Of a stretch of 64,000 bases of DNA, positions 17,121 to 27,066 are shown piece by piece. Source of the DNA: Streptomyces sp. NBC_00259. Its GTDB lineage: Bacteria > Actinomycetota > Actinomycetes > Streptomycetales > Streptomycetaceae. Each line of letters starts with the position of its first letter. The stretch's first letter is position 1. A program made the position numbers and the translations under genes. Below the pieces are notes generated by a model. It was not told the origin of the DNA. It saw nothing but the letters and a program-made list of their open reading frames with translations, and made no database searches. The stretch is from contig NZ_CP108080.1 of NCBI RefSeq assembly GCF_036181745.1, forward strand, positions 5,521,501-5,585,500, read 5' to 3'.

Positions 17121-20100
17121 ATGACGGTCACCCTGAAATTCCCCGCCGACGGCCCGGACCTCTGTGCGATGCTCGGCGGCGTGGAGACCAGGTCCGTCAG
17201 CCCCGTGTTCGTCGGTCGCACCGGCGAACTGACCGCACTTGCCCATGCGCTCTCCCGCGCCACCGCGGGAGAGCCGCAGGCGTTGCTCATCGCGGGCGAG
17301 GCCGGAGTCGGCAAGTCCCGGCTCGTCGAGGAGTTCCACGACGAGGCGTGTCGCGAGGGCGCCGTCTTCGCCCTCGGCGGCTGCGTCGAGATCGGCGCGG
17401 ACGGGCTGCCCTTCGCGCCGTTCTCCACCGCGCTGCGGGCCCTGCGGCGGCAGTTGCCCGACGAACTCACCGCGGCGGCCGTGGGCCAGGAGGAGGAACT
17501 GGCCCGGCTGCTGCCCGAGCTCGGCGAGTCCCCGCCCGGCCGGCGGGGCAGGCCCGACGAGGACAGCACGGCCCGGCTCTTCGAGCTGACCGCCCGTCTG
17601 CTCGAACGCATGGCGGTGGAACGTACGGTCGTCCTCGTACTGGAGGACCTCCACTGGGCCGACGCCTCCACCCGTCACCTCCTCGCCTACCTTCTGCGCA
17701 CCCTGCGCCGCGGCCGTCTCGTCGTCATCGCCACCTACCGATCCGACGACATCCACCGCCGCCACCCGCTGCGGCCCCTCATCGCGGAACTCGACCGGCT
17801 GCGCACCGTCCAGCGCGTCGAACTGCCCCGCTTCAGCCGCGACGAGGTCGCGCGCCAGATGGCCGGCATCCTCGCCGCGGAACCGGCCCCGTCGCTCGTC
17901 GACGACATCTTCGAACGCTCCGACGGCAACGCCTTCTTCGTCGAGGAACTCGCCGTCGCCGCCCACGAGGGCTGCCGGACCGGACTGACCGACTCCCTTC
18001 GCGACCTCCTGCTCGTCCGTGTCGAGAGTCTGCCCGAGCACACCCAGCGGGTCGCCAGGATCGTCGCCGAGGGCGGCTCCGCCGTCGAGCACCCGCTGCT
18101 CGCAGCCGTCGCCGGTCTCGGCGAGGACGAACTCATCGAGGCGCTGCGCGCCGCCGTCGGCGCCAACATCCTGCTCGCCACACCCGACGGCGACGGATAT
18201 CGCTTCCGGCACTCCCTGGTGCGCGAGGCAGTCAGCGACGATCTGCTCCCGGGCGAACGGTCCCGCCTCAACCGCCGCTACGCCGAAGCCCTGGAAGCAG
18301 CCCCCGGCATCGTCCCCGCCGACCAGCGGGCCACCCGGCTCGCCAGCTACTGGTACCACGCGCACGACGCGGCGCGTGCCCTCCCCGCCGTGCTGCTCGC
18401 GTCCGTCGAAGCCCGCAAACGGCACGCCTACTCCGAGCAGTTGCGGCTTCTGGAACGGGCCATGGAGCTGTGGGACGACGTCCCCGCGGAGGCCCGCTCC
18501 ACACTCCGGCCGATGGACTACGCGGGCGCCTACCCGCCCTGCGGCTGCGACCCCGGCACCACCCCGCTGCGCTTCCTCGACCTGCTCGCCGAGGCCGCCG
18601 TCGCCGCCCGGCTCTGCGGCGAACGCGAACGTGCCCTCAAGATCGTCAAGACCGCCCTGCGGCTGCTGGCGGCCGAGGACGACGCCCCGGACGCCACCCA
18701 CTCCGGCGGTACGGACTTCCAGCGCGCGGCCTGGTTCTGGACCGAGCGCTCCAAACTGGTGCAGAACCTGGCCCGCGGCGACGGCTGGGAAGAGATAGCC
18801 ACCGCCCAGGAACTGGTGCGCGGACTCCCGCCGTCGGCCGTCCACGCCCAGGTCCTGGCCACCGCCGCCGGCTGGGGCATGCTGCACGCTCCCGGGCCGG
18901 AGAGCCTTGCCGCCGCTGAGCGTGCCGTCGAGTACGCCCGCCTCGTCGACGCCGAGGAGATCGAACTCAACGCCCGCCTCACGCTGGGCGGCCTCATGGT
19001 CGACGCCGGCGACATCGACGGTGGTCTCGCCGAGATGTGCGCAGTGCGGGACCGCACCCTGGAACTCGGACTGGTCGCCGAGGCGGGACGCGCCTACACC
19101 AACATCGTCTCCCAGCTCCAGTCGCTCGGCCGCTCCCGCGAAGCGGTGGCCGCCGGGGCGGAAGGGCTGAAGCTCTGCCTCACCCATGGCCTGGTGGACA
19201 ACGCGGACTGGGTCCTCGGCAATCTCGTCTCCGCCCAGTTCTCGATCGGCCTCTTGGACGAGGCGGAGCGTGGTGCTCTCCGGCTGCTCCAGACCGCGCA
19301 CAGCTCCAAACCACGCGGCGCCGCGAGCTGCCTCCTCGCCCGGATCGCCCTCACCCGCGGCGAACCGGTCACCGCCGCCCGCCACTTGACGGATGCCGTC
19401 GAGCACTACGGCCCGCACGATCCGATGCCGCAGAACTCCCTTCTGCTCGCCCGTGTCTCCCTGGCGATCGCTGCGGCGCAGGGGCGAGTCGCCGATGTCC
19501 GGGCCGAGTTCGCCCGGGCCGCGGAGGGCGGCTTCCCCACCGGCACCCATCGCTACGCCTGGCCGATGGTGCTCCTCGCCGCCACCACCGAGGCCGAGTC
19601 ACGCGGTCTCCCGGCAGCCGAGGACGGCCGCGCCGAGGCGCTCCGGCTGATCCGCGCCACCGCCAAGCGGCTCGCCGCACCGGTGGCCCTCTGGCAGGCC
19701 CACGCGCTCTACGCCGAGGCCGAACTGCTGCGCGCCGAGGGCCGGGAGAGAGCCGACCGCTGGCGGGAGACGACCGCCGCCTTCGCACGCCTGGAGCGCC
19801 CTTACGAGCTCGCCGTCGTCCAGCTCCGCACGGCGGACGCCCTCCTCGGCGAGGGCGGCCGGCGGGACGAGGCCGCCGCGCTGCTCCGGGCCGCCCACAC
19901 CGCCGCACGGAGCCTCGGCGCCCGCCGGCCCGCAGAGGACGCCGAACTGCTCGCCCAGCGCGCCCGCATCCGTCTCACCGCGCCGGAGCCGGAGCCCGAG
20001 CTCATGTCCGCCACGGTCCCGGCCCCCGCCGAGGACTTCGGGCTGACCCCGCGCGAACAGGACGTCCTGCGCCTGGTCGCGGCAGGCCGCACCAACCGCC

Positions 20101-20240
20101 AGATCGCAGAGGAGCTCTTCATCTCACCCAAGACCGCGAGCGTCCATGTCTCCAACATCCTGGCCAAGCTCGGCGTCACCGGCCGGGGCGAGGCAGCCGC
20201 CCTGGCGCACCGCCTCCGCCTCTTCCCGGCGACCGCCTGA
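17121..20240 (+). CDS. LuxR-family transcriptional regulator with AAA+ ATPase domain (LAL type)
   Basis: A 1039-residue large ATP-binding LuxR regulator. Walker A GEAGVGKSR (~residues 60-68) and Walker B VVLVLEDLHWAD (~169-180) define an N-terminal NTPase. A long helical TPR-like middle follows. The C-terminal ~65 residues form a LuxR helix-turn-helix (LTPREQDVLRLVAAGRTNRQ, then ISPKTASVHVSNILAKLGV). LAL proteins activate genes on binding a small inducer. The likely targets here are unknown. A weak ribosome site precedes the ATG, but coding bias supports this start. A 42-bp tandem repeat begins at the stop codon. Confidence 0.9.
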   Translation: MTVTLKFPADGPDLCAMLGGVETRSVSPVFVGRTGELTALAHALSRATAGEPQALLIAGEAGVGKSRLVEEFHDEACREGAVFALGGCVEIGADGLPFAPFSTALRALRRQLPDELTAAAVGQEEELARLLPELGESPPGRRGRPDEDSTARLFELTARLLERMAVERTVVLVLEDLHWADASTRHLLAYLLRTLRRGRLVVIATYRSDDIHRRHPLRPLIAELDRLRTVQRVELPRFSRDEVARQMAGILAAEPAPSLVDDIFERSDGNAFFVEELAVAAHEGCRTGLTDSLRDLLLVRVESLPEHTQRVARIVAEGGSAVEHPLLAAVAGLGEDELIEALRAAVGANILLATPDGDGYRFRHSLVREAVSDDLLPGERSRLNRRYAEALEAAPGIVPADQRATRLASYWYHAHDAARALPAVLLASVEARKRHAYSEQLRLLERAMELWDDVPAEARSTLRPMDYAGAYPPCGCDPGTTPLRFLDLLAEAAVAARLCGERERALKIVKTALRLLAAEDDAPDATHSGGTDFQRAAWFWTERSKLVQNLARGDGWEEIATAQELVRGLPPSAVHAQVLATAAGWGMLHAPGPESLAAAERAVEYARLVDAEEIELNARLTLGGLMVDAGDIDGGLAEMCAVRDRTLELGLVAEAGRAYTNIVSQLQSLGRSREAVAAGAEGLKLCLTHGLVDNADWVLGNLVSAQFSIGLLDEAERGALRLLQTAHSSKPRGAASCLLARIALTRGEPVTAARHLTDAVEHYGPHDPMPQNSLLLARVSLAIAAAQGRVADVRAEFARAAEGGFPTGTHRYAWPMVLLAATTEAESRGLPAAEDGRAEALRLIRATAKRLAAPVALWQAHALYAEAELLRAEGRERADRWRETTAAFARLERPYELAVVQLRTADALLGEGGRRDEAAALLRAAHTAARSLGARRPAEDAELLAQRARIRLTAPEPEPELMSATVPAPAEDFGLTPREQDVLRLVAAGRTNRQIAEELFISPKTASVHVSNILAKLGVTGRGEAAALAHRLRLFPATA

Positions 20241-20333
20241 CCGCGTGACTGCGCCTGACCACCGGATGGCGTGACTGCCTGACCGCGTGACTGCGCCCGA
20301 CCACCGGATCGCGTGACTGCCCGGCCGCATGAC
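20239..20333. repeat. 42-bp tandem repeat (2.3 copies) starting at the LAL stop codon
   Basis: Copies at 20239-20280 and 20281-20322 differ at three positions; a third partial copy runs to 20333. The unit begins within the TGA stop context and contains GACCGCGTGACTGCGCC. Confidence 0.85.
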
Positions 20334-20362
20334 GCCCCTCACCGCGACCGTGCGGCAAGGTG

Positions 20363-21538
20363 TCACTCGACCTGCAGCCGCAGGACCCTGTCGTCACCCG
20401 GTTCGGGCGTGCCCCGGTTGTCCGTCTCACTCGTGACCAGCCAGATCTCGCTCCCACCGCCGGAGCCGGCGACCGGCAGGACCGTACGCAGCCGGCCGTA
20501 CTTCCCTTCCAGGAACGGCTGGGGTTCGGCGGACGGTGCCGCTCCGGCCAGCGGGATCCGCCACAGGCGCTCACCCCTCAGACCGGCCATCCATATCGAT
20601 CCCGCGGCGTAGGCGATCCCGCTCGGGGACGCCTCCTCCGTCCGCCACTGGGCCACCGGGTCCGCGAAGCCCGGCTTGCCGCCCTTGCCCTCGACCTCGG
20701 GCCAGCCGTAGTTCTTGCCGGGCTCGATCAGATTCAGCTCGTCCCAGGTGTTCTGCCCGAACTCGGCGGCCCACAGCCGCTTCTGGGAGTCCCAGGCGAG
20801 ACCCTGCACATTGCGATGGCCGTACGAATAGACCACGGAATCCGCCGACGGATTGCCGTGCAGCGGCTCCCCGTCCGGGGTCATCCGGAGGATCTTGCCG
20901 CCCAGCGACTTCTTGTCCTGCGCCAGCCCCGTGTCTCCCGACTCGCCCGTGCCCGCGTACAGCATCTTGTCGGGGCCGAAGGCGATCCGTCCGCCGTTGT
21001 GGATGCGGCCCTTGGGGATGCCCCGGAGGATCGTGTCGGGAGCGCCGAGCTGCTGCCCGGCCGGCTTGCCCTCGTCGTAGAGCATGCGGGCGATGCGGTT
21101 GTCCGAGGCGGTGGTGAAGTAGGCGTAGACGAGGTTGTCGGAGGCGAAGGACGGGGAGACGGCCAGCCCCATCAGGCCGCCCTCACCGGCCGGGGCGACG
21201 CCCGGCACCGAGCCTATGACCGTCTTCTTGCCGGTCTCGGCGTCGATCCGCGTGATCGTGCCCTCGTCACGCGACGACACCAGCAGATCGCCGTCGGGCA
21301 GGGCGGCCAGGCCCCAGGGGGACTTCAGATCCCGGGCCAGAGTGGCCGCGACCTTCACCGACCCCTTCGCCGGCGGTGCGCTCGCGCCCGCCCCGCCGGC
21401 CGTGGCGGACGGGGAGACCTGACCGGACGGGGCGGCGTCGTGGCCCCCCGTCGGTCCTGTCCCGCCGTCGGACGAGCACCCGGTGGCGAGCAGCAGCGCG
21501 GCAGCGGCCAGCACGGCCGTCACAGCTGAACGTTGCAC
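20363..21538 (-). CDS. PQQ-type sugar (glucose/sorbosone) dehydrogenase lipoprotein
   Basis: A 391-residue exported six-bladed beta-propeller of the soluble glucose/sorbosone dehydrogenase family. GTG 21538 is chosen because GAAGGGA precedes it and it yields a lipoprotein signal VQRSAVTAVLAAAALLLATG followed by Cys21. A Gly/Ser/Ala linker then leads to the propeller. Family motifs include KSPWGLAALPDGDLLVSSRD, GEGGLMGLAVSPSF, HNGGRIAFGPDKMLYAGTG and YSYGHRNVQGLAWD. It would oxidise sugars at the outer face of the membrane if PQQ or an equivalent is available; many actinobacterial members are uncharacterised. Confidence 0.88.
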   Translation of the reverse strand: MQRSAVTAVLAAAALLLATGCSSDGGTGPTGGHDAAPSGQVSPSATAGGAGASAPPAKGSVKVAATLARDLKSPWGLAALPDGDLLVSSRDEGTITRIDAETGKKTVIGSVPGVAPAGEGGLMGLAVSPSFASDNLVYAYFTTASDNRIARMLYDEGKPAGQQLGAPDTILRGIPKGRIHNGGRIAFGPDKMLYAGTGESGDTGLAQDKKSLGGKILRMTPDGEPLHGNPSADSVVYSYGHRNVQGLAWDSQKRLWAAEFGQNTWDELNLIEPGKNYGWPEVEGKGGKPGFADPVAQWRTEEASPSGIAYAAGSIWMAGLRGERLWRIPLAGAAPSAEPQPFLEGKYGRLRTVLPVAGSGGGSEIWLVTSETDNRGTPEPGDDRVLRLQVE

Positions 21539-21670
21539 TGTTCTTGATCCCTTCGCCGGGGAACGGGTGGCGTGAGCCGTACGAGCCGCACGCCTACTGT
21601 TCATACACCGCAACCCGGCCCGAGGTTCCCGATCTTCGCGAGGACCGCGGCGATTGCGGGACACAGGCCG

Positions 21671-22672
21671 TCACTGATCCCAGGATCCCCTGGCCGGCGG
21701 CAGTGCCGCGATCTCGGCGACGTCCCGGTCGGTCAGCGCCAGCCGCGCGGCCGCCGCGTTCTCCACGGCCCACCGCTCCCGCTTGGCCCCCGGAACCGGC
21801 ACGACATGACGACCCTGCCCCAGCACCCAGGCCAGCGCCACCTGGGCCGGGGTGGCACCGGGGCCATGCCGCCCGGCGACCCGCCGCAGCCCGGCCACCA
21901 GCGGCTGGTTCGCCGCCATCATCTCCGCGGTGAACCGCGGGTGCCGCGCCCGCAGATCATCCGGTTCGAACCCCTCCCCGGGCGTCAGCGTGCCGGTGAG
22001 GAAGCCGTTGCCCAGCGGCATCGCGGCCAGAAAGCCCACACCCCGCGCCTCGCACCACGGCAGCAGCGTGCCGAGCGCGTCCGGAGACCACACCGAAAGC
22101 TCCGCCTGGACGGCGCTCACCGGGAAGACCTGCTGCACCCGCTCCAGCTGCCGGATCGTTCCGTCATGGAGCCCCGCACCCGGTCTGCGCGCGGCACGCG
22201 CTCCCACCGCGCACAGCCCCAGGGCCCGTACCTTCCCCGCGGACACCAGCTCCGCCATCGCACCCCAGGTCTCCTCCACCGGGACCTCCGGGTCCGCGCG
22301 ATGGAGCTGGTACAGATCGATGACGTCGGTCCCGAGCCGGCGCAGCGAGGCGTCGCACGCCCGCCGCACATAGCCCGGCCGGCCGTTCGCCACGAGGTGC
22401 TGGTCACCGACCAGCAGCCCGACCTTCGTCGAGACGAAGGCGTCGGCCCGCCGCTCCTTCAGCACCCTGCCGAGCAGCAGTTCATTGGTGAACGGGCCGT
22501 ACATGTCGGCCGTGTCGAGCAGACTCACCCCCGCGTCGAGCGCCGCGTGCACGGTGCGCAGCGACCGGTCACCACGCTGCTGCGAACGGGTGTACGCCCA
22601 GGTCATCGGCATACAGCCGAGGCCGATCGCGCCCACGCCGAGCGCCGCCGCACCGATTGTCCTGCGGTCCAC
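21671..22672 (-). CDS. Aldo/keto reductase
   Basis: A 333-residue NADPH-dependent oxidoreductase with a TIM barrel. The catalytic tetrad is visible: Asp and Tyr in LLDTADMYGPFTNELLLG, Lys in FVSTKVG, and His in LYQLHRADP. GLGCMPMTWAY at the N-terminus is typical of the YakC/AKR13-like group. It starts at GTG, with GGGAGGGG upstream. Its substrate is unknown. It diverges from the hydroxyacid dehydrogenase gene across 90 bases. Confidence 0.9.
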   Translation of the reverse strand: MDRRTIGAAALGVGAIGLGCMPMTWAYTRSQQRGDRSLRTVHAALDAGVSLLDTADMYGPFTNELLLGRVLKERRADAFVSTKVGLLVGDQHLVANGRPGYVRRACDASLRRLGTDVIDLYQLHRADPEVPVEETWGAMAELVSAGKVRALGLCAVGARAARRPGAGLHDGTIRQLERVQQVFPVSAVQAELSVWSPDALGTLLPWCEARGVGFLAAMPLGNGFLTGTLTPGEGFEPDDLRARHPRFTAEMMAANQPLVAGLRRVAGRHGPGATPAQVALAWVLGQGRHVVPVPGAKRERWAVENAAAARLALTDRDVAEIAALPPARGSWDQ

Positions 22673-22762
22673 CTGCTCGTACCCCTCCCTGTGCCGCTCC
22701 CCAAACTAACGTCTGCCTGCCGGGGCGCCGCGCTCAGCCTCCCGGCGGTTAGCCTCCTGACC

Positions 22763-23713
22763 ATGACTGCTGACGTGTGGCTCCCCATTCCGGCCGACCA
22801 GATCGAGGGGCTCCCCGCTCCCGCGGAGTCGGGACTCAACTACCGCTTCTGGGACGGCGGACGGGACTTTCCCGCCGACCCCGCGGACTGCGTCTTCTAC
22901 GCCGTCCCGTACATGAGGGGCACGGAGGTCGCGGTACGCCCGCTGGCCGCCATGACATCCGTGCGGGTCGTTCAGACCCTCTCGGCCGGCATCGATCACG
23001 TCGAACCGGGCCTCGGTACGCTGTCCGCGGGCGTACGCCTCTGCAATGCCAGGGGAGTCCACGAGGCGAGCACCGCCGAGCTCGCCCTCGCCCTGATTCT
23101 CGCCTCCCTGCGTGGCATCCCCCGTTTCGTGGAAGGCCAGCGGCGCGAGGAGTGGTACGCGGGCTTCTATCCGGCGCTCGCCGACAAGTCGGTGCTGATC
23201 GTCGGCTACGGCTCGATCGGCGCCGCCATCGAGGACCGGCTCGCGCCTTTCGAATGCGCGCGGGTGGCGCGCGTCGCGCGCTCCGCACGTACCACCGAGC
23301 GCGGCGAAGTGCACGCACTCACCGACCTGCCGGAGCTGCTGCCCGAGGCCGACGTCGTGATCCTTTCCACCCCGCTCACGCCGGCCACCCGCCATCTCGC
23401 GGGCGGCGGCTTCCTGTCCCGGATGAAGGACGGCGCCCTGCTGGTGAACGTCGCCCGCGGACCGGTCGTCGACACCGAAGCCCTGCTCAAGGAGGTCGAG
23501 ACCGGCCGGATCACCGCCGCCCTCGACGTCACCGACCCCGAGCCGCTGCCCGCCGGCCACCCGCTCTGGCACGCCCCCGGCGTACTCATCAGCCCCCATG
23601 TCGGCGGCTCCACCTCGGCGTTCATGCCGCGCGCCAAGCGCCTGCTCGCCGGACAGATCGCCCGGTACGCGACAGGAGAGCCTCTGCGAAACGTGGTCCT
23701 CACGACCGAATAG
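22763..23713 (+). CDS. D-isomer-specific 2-hydroxyacid dehydrogenase
   Basis: A 316-residue NAD(P)-dependent 2-hydroxyacid dehydrogenase. The Rossmann motif VLIVGYGSIGAAI is near residues 141-153. The catalytic Arg (VNVARGPVVD), Glu (VTDPEPLPAGHPLW) and His (ISPHVGG) are all present. It lacks the C-terminal domains of SerA, so it is more likely a glyoxylate/hydroxypyruvate or similar reductase than phosphoglycerate dehydrogenase; the serA gene is at 31084. Confidence 0.9.
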   Translation: MTADVWLPIPADQIEGLPAPAESGLNYRFWDGGRDFPADPADCVFYAVPYMRGTEVAVRPLAAMTSVRVVQTLSAGIDHVEPGLGTLSAGVRLCNARGVHEASTAELALALILASLRGIPRFVEGQRREEWYAGFYPALADKSVLIVGYGSIGAAIEDRLAPFECARVARVARSARTTERGEVHALTDLPELLPEADVVILSTPLTPATRHLAGGGFLSRMKDGALLVNVARGPVVDTEALLKEVETGRITAALDVTDPEPLPAGHPLWHAPGVLISPHVGGSTSAFMPRAKRLLAGQIARYATGEPLRNVVLTTE

Positions 23714-24096
23714 ACGCCACACTGGAACGCGCCGGACACGCAGCGGAGTCGGGCGGATGCATCCTGTGTCGGTGAACTCGCCTGTAGTCACTGAGAGTAG
23801 ATAAGCTATGTCCCTGAGTGACGACTCTGGTGTATCGTCCCGACTTGGGGGCTGCGTCGGGTTCGAGATCGGCGCTGCGGAGCGATCAGACTTCGAGGGG
23901 GGCGACGGGCGATGCACGGCCAATGGACAAACCATCCGACGCGGCGGGGGCGCCGCCGACCACCCTCGCGCGCTCCGATGCGCGGACCGGTCGTCCCGAC
24001 GGGCGGGCCGGACGTCCCGCGCAGGCGCACCCGAGGCGGCATGCATGTCCGCCCCCGTCGGCGGAGCCGGCTGAAAGCGCTGTCGGGAGCGGGCCG
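23714..24096. promoter_or_regulatory. Regulatory region upstream of cdgC
   Basis: A locally AT-rich stretch (23783-23835) holds a TAAGCT/TAGATA -10-like element and two AGTGA-type half-sites, TCACT at 23788-23792 and AGTGA at 23817-23821. These resemble halves of BldD operators, but spacing does not match the consensus well. An open frame back to 23923 (ATG) and 23818 continues into cdgC but has poorer third-position GC. Confidence 0.45.
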
Positions 24097-26949
24097 GTGA
24101 GCGCCCCGGCCGCACTCCTCGCCCGCCGCCCGGTCCAGGAGAGCGGTGGTACGGGACTGCTCCCGCAGGTGCTGCTCGGTCTCGCCAGCGGGGGCTACGC
24201 CCTCGGTGCCGCCCTGGGCTGGGGATCCGAGCAACTCGCGCTGATCATGGGTGACTTCGGGCTCAGTGTCGCCGCCCTGATTGCCTCGGTCTCCTGTTTC
24301 CTCTACGCGCGTGCGCGCGACAGCCGCTTCCGGCCCGCCTGGGTCCTGTTCGCGGTCTCCTCCGCCATGGCCGCCTGTGGGAACGCGGTCTGGGGCTGGT
24401 ACGAGGTGGTCCTCGGCCGCGCGGTGCCGAGCCCGTCCCTGGCCGATCTGTTCTTCCTCTGCTTCGCGCCGCCCGCCATCGTCGGACTGCTCGTCCTCGC
24501 CAAGCGGCCGGTCACCCGGGCCGGCTGGGTCTGTCTCGCGCTGGACGCCTGGCTGATCGGCGGCTCACTGCTCACCCTCTCCTGGAGCCTCGCCCTCGCG
24601 CACACGGCGCATTCCGAGGGGGAGAGCGTGGCCGAGGCGGCGCTGGCCCTCGCCTATCCGCTGCTTGACATCGTTCTCGTCAGCATGGTGCTCGCCCTCC
24701 ACTTCCGCCGGTCGCACGTCAACAGGTCGGGGATCAACACGGCGATCGCCGCGCTCGCCCTGACCGTGCTGTGCGACGCGCTGTTCACCTCACCGCTGCT
24801 GCGGGAGAACTACCGCTCGGGACAGCTGCTCGACGCCGGCTGGTTCGCCGCGTCGCTCCTTCTCGCGTACGCGCCCTGGGGAGTGCGCAGGCTGGAGCCG
24901 AGCGCCGGACCTCCCCGCGCCGCCCGCCCCGCCGTCCGGCCCATCGCCGGCTCCCTCGCCGCCCTCACCCCGTACCTGGCGGCGGCCGTCTGCACGCTCG
25001 GCATCCTCTACAACGTCATCGAGGACCGCAGCGTGGACCGGGTCGTGGTCTTCACCGGCTGCACCGTCGTCCTCGCCCTGGTCGTCCGGCAGGGCATCAT
25101 GCTGCTCGACAACATCGCCCTCACCCATGAACTGGCCCAGAAGGAGAACCACTTCCGCTCCCTGGTGCAGGGCTCCAGCGATGTGATCATGATCGCCGCG
25201 CCGACGGGCATACTCCGCTACGTCAGCCCGGCCGCCGCCGGAGTGTACGGCCGCGACGCGGACGAACTCATCGGCTCCGAGCTGGCAACACTCATCCATC
25301 CCGAGGACCTCGGCCGGGTCGTGCACGAGGTGCGCCGCTTTCTGGCCGCTCCCCCTTCGGAGGAGCCCACGACCCGGATCGAGTGCCGCTTCAGGTCCGG
25401 CACCGGCCAGTGGCTGAACGTCGAATCCACGGTCAAGCGCCACCAGGGCGGGCTGATCTTCAACAGCAGGGACGTCACCGAACGGGTGCGCCTCCAGGCC
25501 CAGTTGCAGCACAACGCCGAGCACGACCCGCTCACCGACCTGCCCAACCGGGCGCTGTTCACCCAGCGGGTGCGGCAGGCGCTCGGCGGCCGCCGGGCCG
25601 GCGACGCGGGCACGGCCGTGCTCTTCATCGACCTGGACGGCTTCAAGGGCGTCAACGACCGCCATGGCCACCAGGCCGGGGACGAGCTGCTGATCCAGGC
25701 CGCCCGCCGGCTCCAGGACTCCGTACGGGCCGGTGACACCGCGGCCAGGCTCGGCGGTGACGAGTTCGCCGCCCTCATCCTCGGCGACGGCTCCAGGGAC
25801 GGTCCCGCCCGGGAGCTCCAGGTACAGGAGATCGCCGACCGGTTGCGGCTCATGCTCTCCCAGCCCTACCGGGTCGAGGGCAACGAGGTGCGGGTGGCCG
25901 CGTCGATCGGCGTCGCCTTCGCCGAGCCCGGCATCAGCGCCGGCGAGCTGCTGCGCAACGCCGACCTGGCCATGTACCGGGCCAAGGCCGGCGGCAAGGA
26001 CAGGGTCGAGCTGTACGTGCCCCAGATGCAGGCCGATGTCGTCCGCCGGACGGACCGGGCCACCCGGCTGCGCACCGCGCTCCACGAAGGCGAGTTCGCG
26101 CTGCTCCACCAGCCCGTGGTCAGCCTCGCCGACGGCCGGATCGCGGCCGTCGCCGCGCAGGCCCGCTGGAGATCGGCCCAGGGCATCCTCTTCACGCCCG
26201 CCGAGTTCCTGAGGGTCGCCGATGACGGCGGCCGCACCGCGGAGCTCGGCCACCGGCTGCTGGAGGAAGCCGTCGAGCAGGCGGCGGAGCGTGGCCGGCT
26301 CGGCCACCGGGCGCCCGTGTCGGTGCGGCTCCCCGCCCGCCGGTTGCTGGACCGGTCCATGCCCCTCGGCTCCATCGAGGGTCTGCTCACCCGCCATGGA
26401 CTGCCGTCGGGCTCCCTCGTGATCGAGCTCGCCGACAGCGACCCGCGGATCTCCTTCGACGAGCTGGAGCAGCGCCTCGTCGCGCTGCGCAGACTCGGCG
26501 TACGGATCGCCCTGGACGGCTTCGGCAGCGGGTACGCCGCGATCAACGCACTGCGCCGGCTCCCCATCGATGTGCTGAAACTCGACCGGGGCCTGGTCGA
26601 GGGCGTCGTGGAATCGGCCAGACTGCACAAGATCACCGCGGGACTGCTGCGGATCGCCCGCGACCTCGGCATGCAGTCCGTGGCGGACGGTGTGGACGTG
26701 CCGGAGCAGGTGCTGGCCCTGCGTGCCATGGGGTGCACCCACGGCCAGGGGATGGCCTTCTCGGGGCCGCTCGACGAGTACCGGCTGCGCCGCGCCCTGG
26801 CGTGCGGCGAGTTCCCGGTGCCCGGAGGGGCCGCCCTGCCGGTCCTCTCGGGCCGTGCGCTGCCCGCCCGGCGCTCCCCGGCGCCGCCGGAAGTCTTCGA
26901 GCATCCCCCGATGCGCTCAAATAATGAGACGCCTGTCCCACCCACTTGA
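24097..26949 (+). CDS. cdgC: Membrane diguanylate cyclase with PAS, GGDEF and degenerate EAL domains
   Basis: A ~950-residue c-di-GMP enzyme. About ten N-terminal membrane helices (~residues 19-345) are followed by a PAS domain (SSDVIMIAAPTGILRYVSPA), a GGDEF domain with intact GGDEF at 553-557 and an RAGD inhibitory site at 544-547, and a C-terminal EAL-like domain. The EAL signature reads AQA at 687-689, DDFG is DGFG, the ITE glutamate is Ala and AEGVE is ADGVD, so phosphodiesterase activity is unlikely. I chose GTG 24097, preceded by GGGAG; ATG 23923 is an in-frame alternative. Position beside ilvB matches cdgC (SCO5511 recalled), a developmental diguanylate cyclase in Streptomyces. Confidence 0.85.
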   Translation: MSAPAALLARRPVQESGGTGLLPQVLLGLASGGYALGAALGWGSEQLALIMGDFGLSVAALIASVSCFLYARARDSRFRPAWVLFAVSSAMAACGNAVWGWYEVVLGRAVPSPSLADLFFLCFAPPAIVGLLVLAKRPVTRAGWVCLALDAWLIGGSLLTLSWSLALAHTAHSEGESVAEAALALAYPLLDIVLVSMVLALHFRRSHVNRSGINTAIAALALTVLCDALFTSPLLRENYRSGQLLDAGWFAASLLLAYAPWGVRRLEPSAGPPRAARPAVRPIAGSLAALTPYLAAAVCTLGILYNVIEDRSVDRVVVFTGCTVVLALVVRQGIMLLDNIALTHELAQKENHFRSLVQGSSDVIMIAAPTGILRYVSPAAAGVYGRDADELIGSELATLIHPEDLGRVVHEVRRFLAAPPSEEPTTRIECRFRSGTGQWLNVESTVKRHQGGLIFNSRDVTERVRLQAQLQHNAEHDPLTDLPNRALFTQRVRQALGGRRAGDAGTAVLFIDLDGFKGVNDRHGHQAGDELLIQAARRLQDSVRAGDTAARLGGDEFAALILGDGSRDGPARELQVQEIADRLRLMLSQPYRVEGNEVRVAASIGVAFAEPGISAGELLRNADLAMYRAKAGGKDRVELYVPQMQADVVRRTDRATRLRTALHEGEFALLHQPVVSLADGRIAAVAAQARWRSAQGILFTPAEFLRVADDGGRTAELGHRLLEEAVEQAAERGRLGHRAPVSVRLPARRLLDRSMPLGSIEGLLTRHGLPSGSLVIELADSDPRISFDELEQRLVALRRLGVRIALDGFGSGYAAINALRRLPIDVLKLDRGLVEGVVESARLHKITAGLLRIARDLGMQSVADGVDVPEQVLALRAMGCTHGQGMAFSGPLDEYRLRRALACGEFPVPGGAALPVLSGRALPARRSPAPPEVFEHPPMRSNNETPVPPT

Positions 26950-26982
26950 CAGTGACAGTGCGCCGGGGGGAGGGTCAGTGCC

Positions 26983-27024
26983 ATGCGCACCCGAATTCTC
27001 GTACTTGGAAAGCGCGTCGGCTGA
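26983..27024 (+). CDS. ilvB leader peptide (13 residues, MRTRILVLGKRVG)
   Basis: The coding sequence is preceded by a strong GGGGGGAGGG site. It has four consecutive branched-chain codons, ATT CTC GTA CTT, and three of these are rare in this high-GC genome. With the terminator at 27067-27100 it forms a typical transcription attenuator: starvation for Ile, Val or Leu would stall the ribosome here and let ilvB be transcribed. Confidence 0.8.
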   Translation: MRTRILVLGKRVG

Positions 27025-27066
27025 AGCAGGGCCCTGCACGGGCTCTGCAGACCGCACCGGCGCGCT

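Noticed and set aside
23808..24074. 88-codon frame from ATG 23808 upstream of cdgC
   Set aside because: It overlaps the cdgC 5' region out of frame, has poor third-position GC and no recognisable protein; it is more likely untranslated leader.
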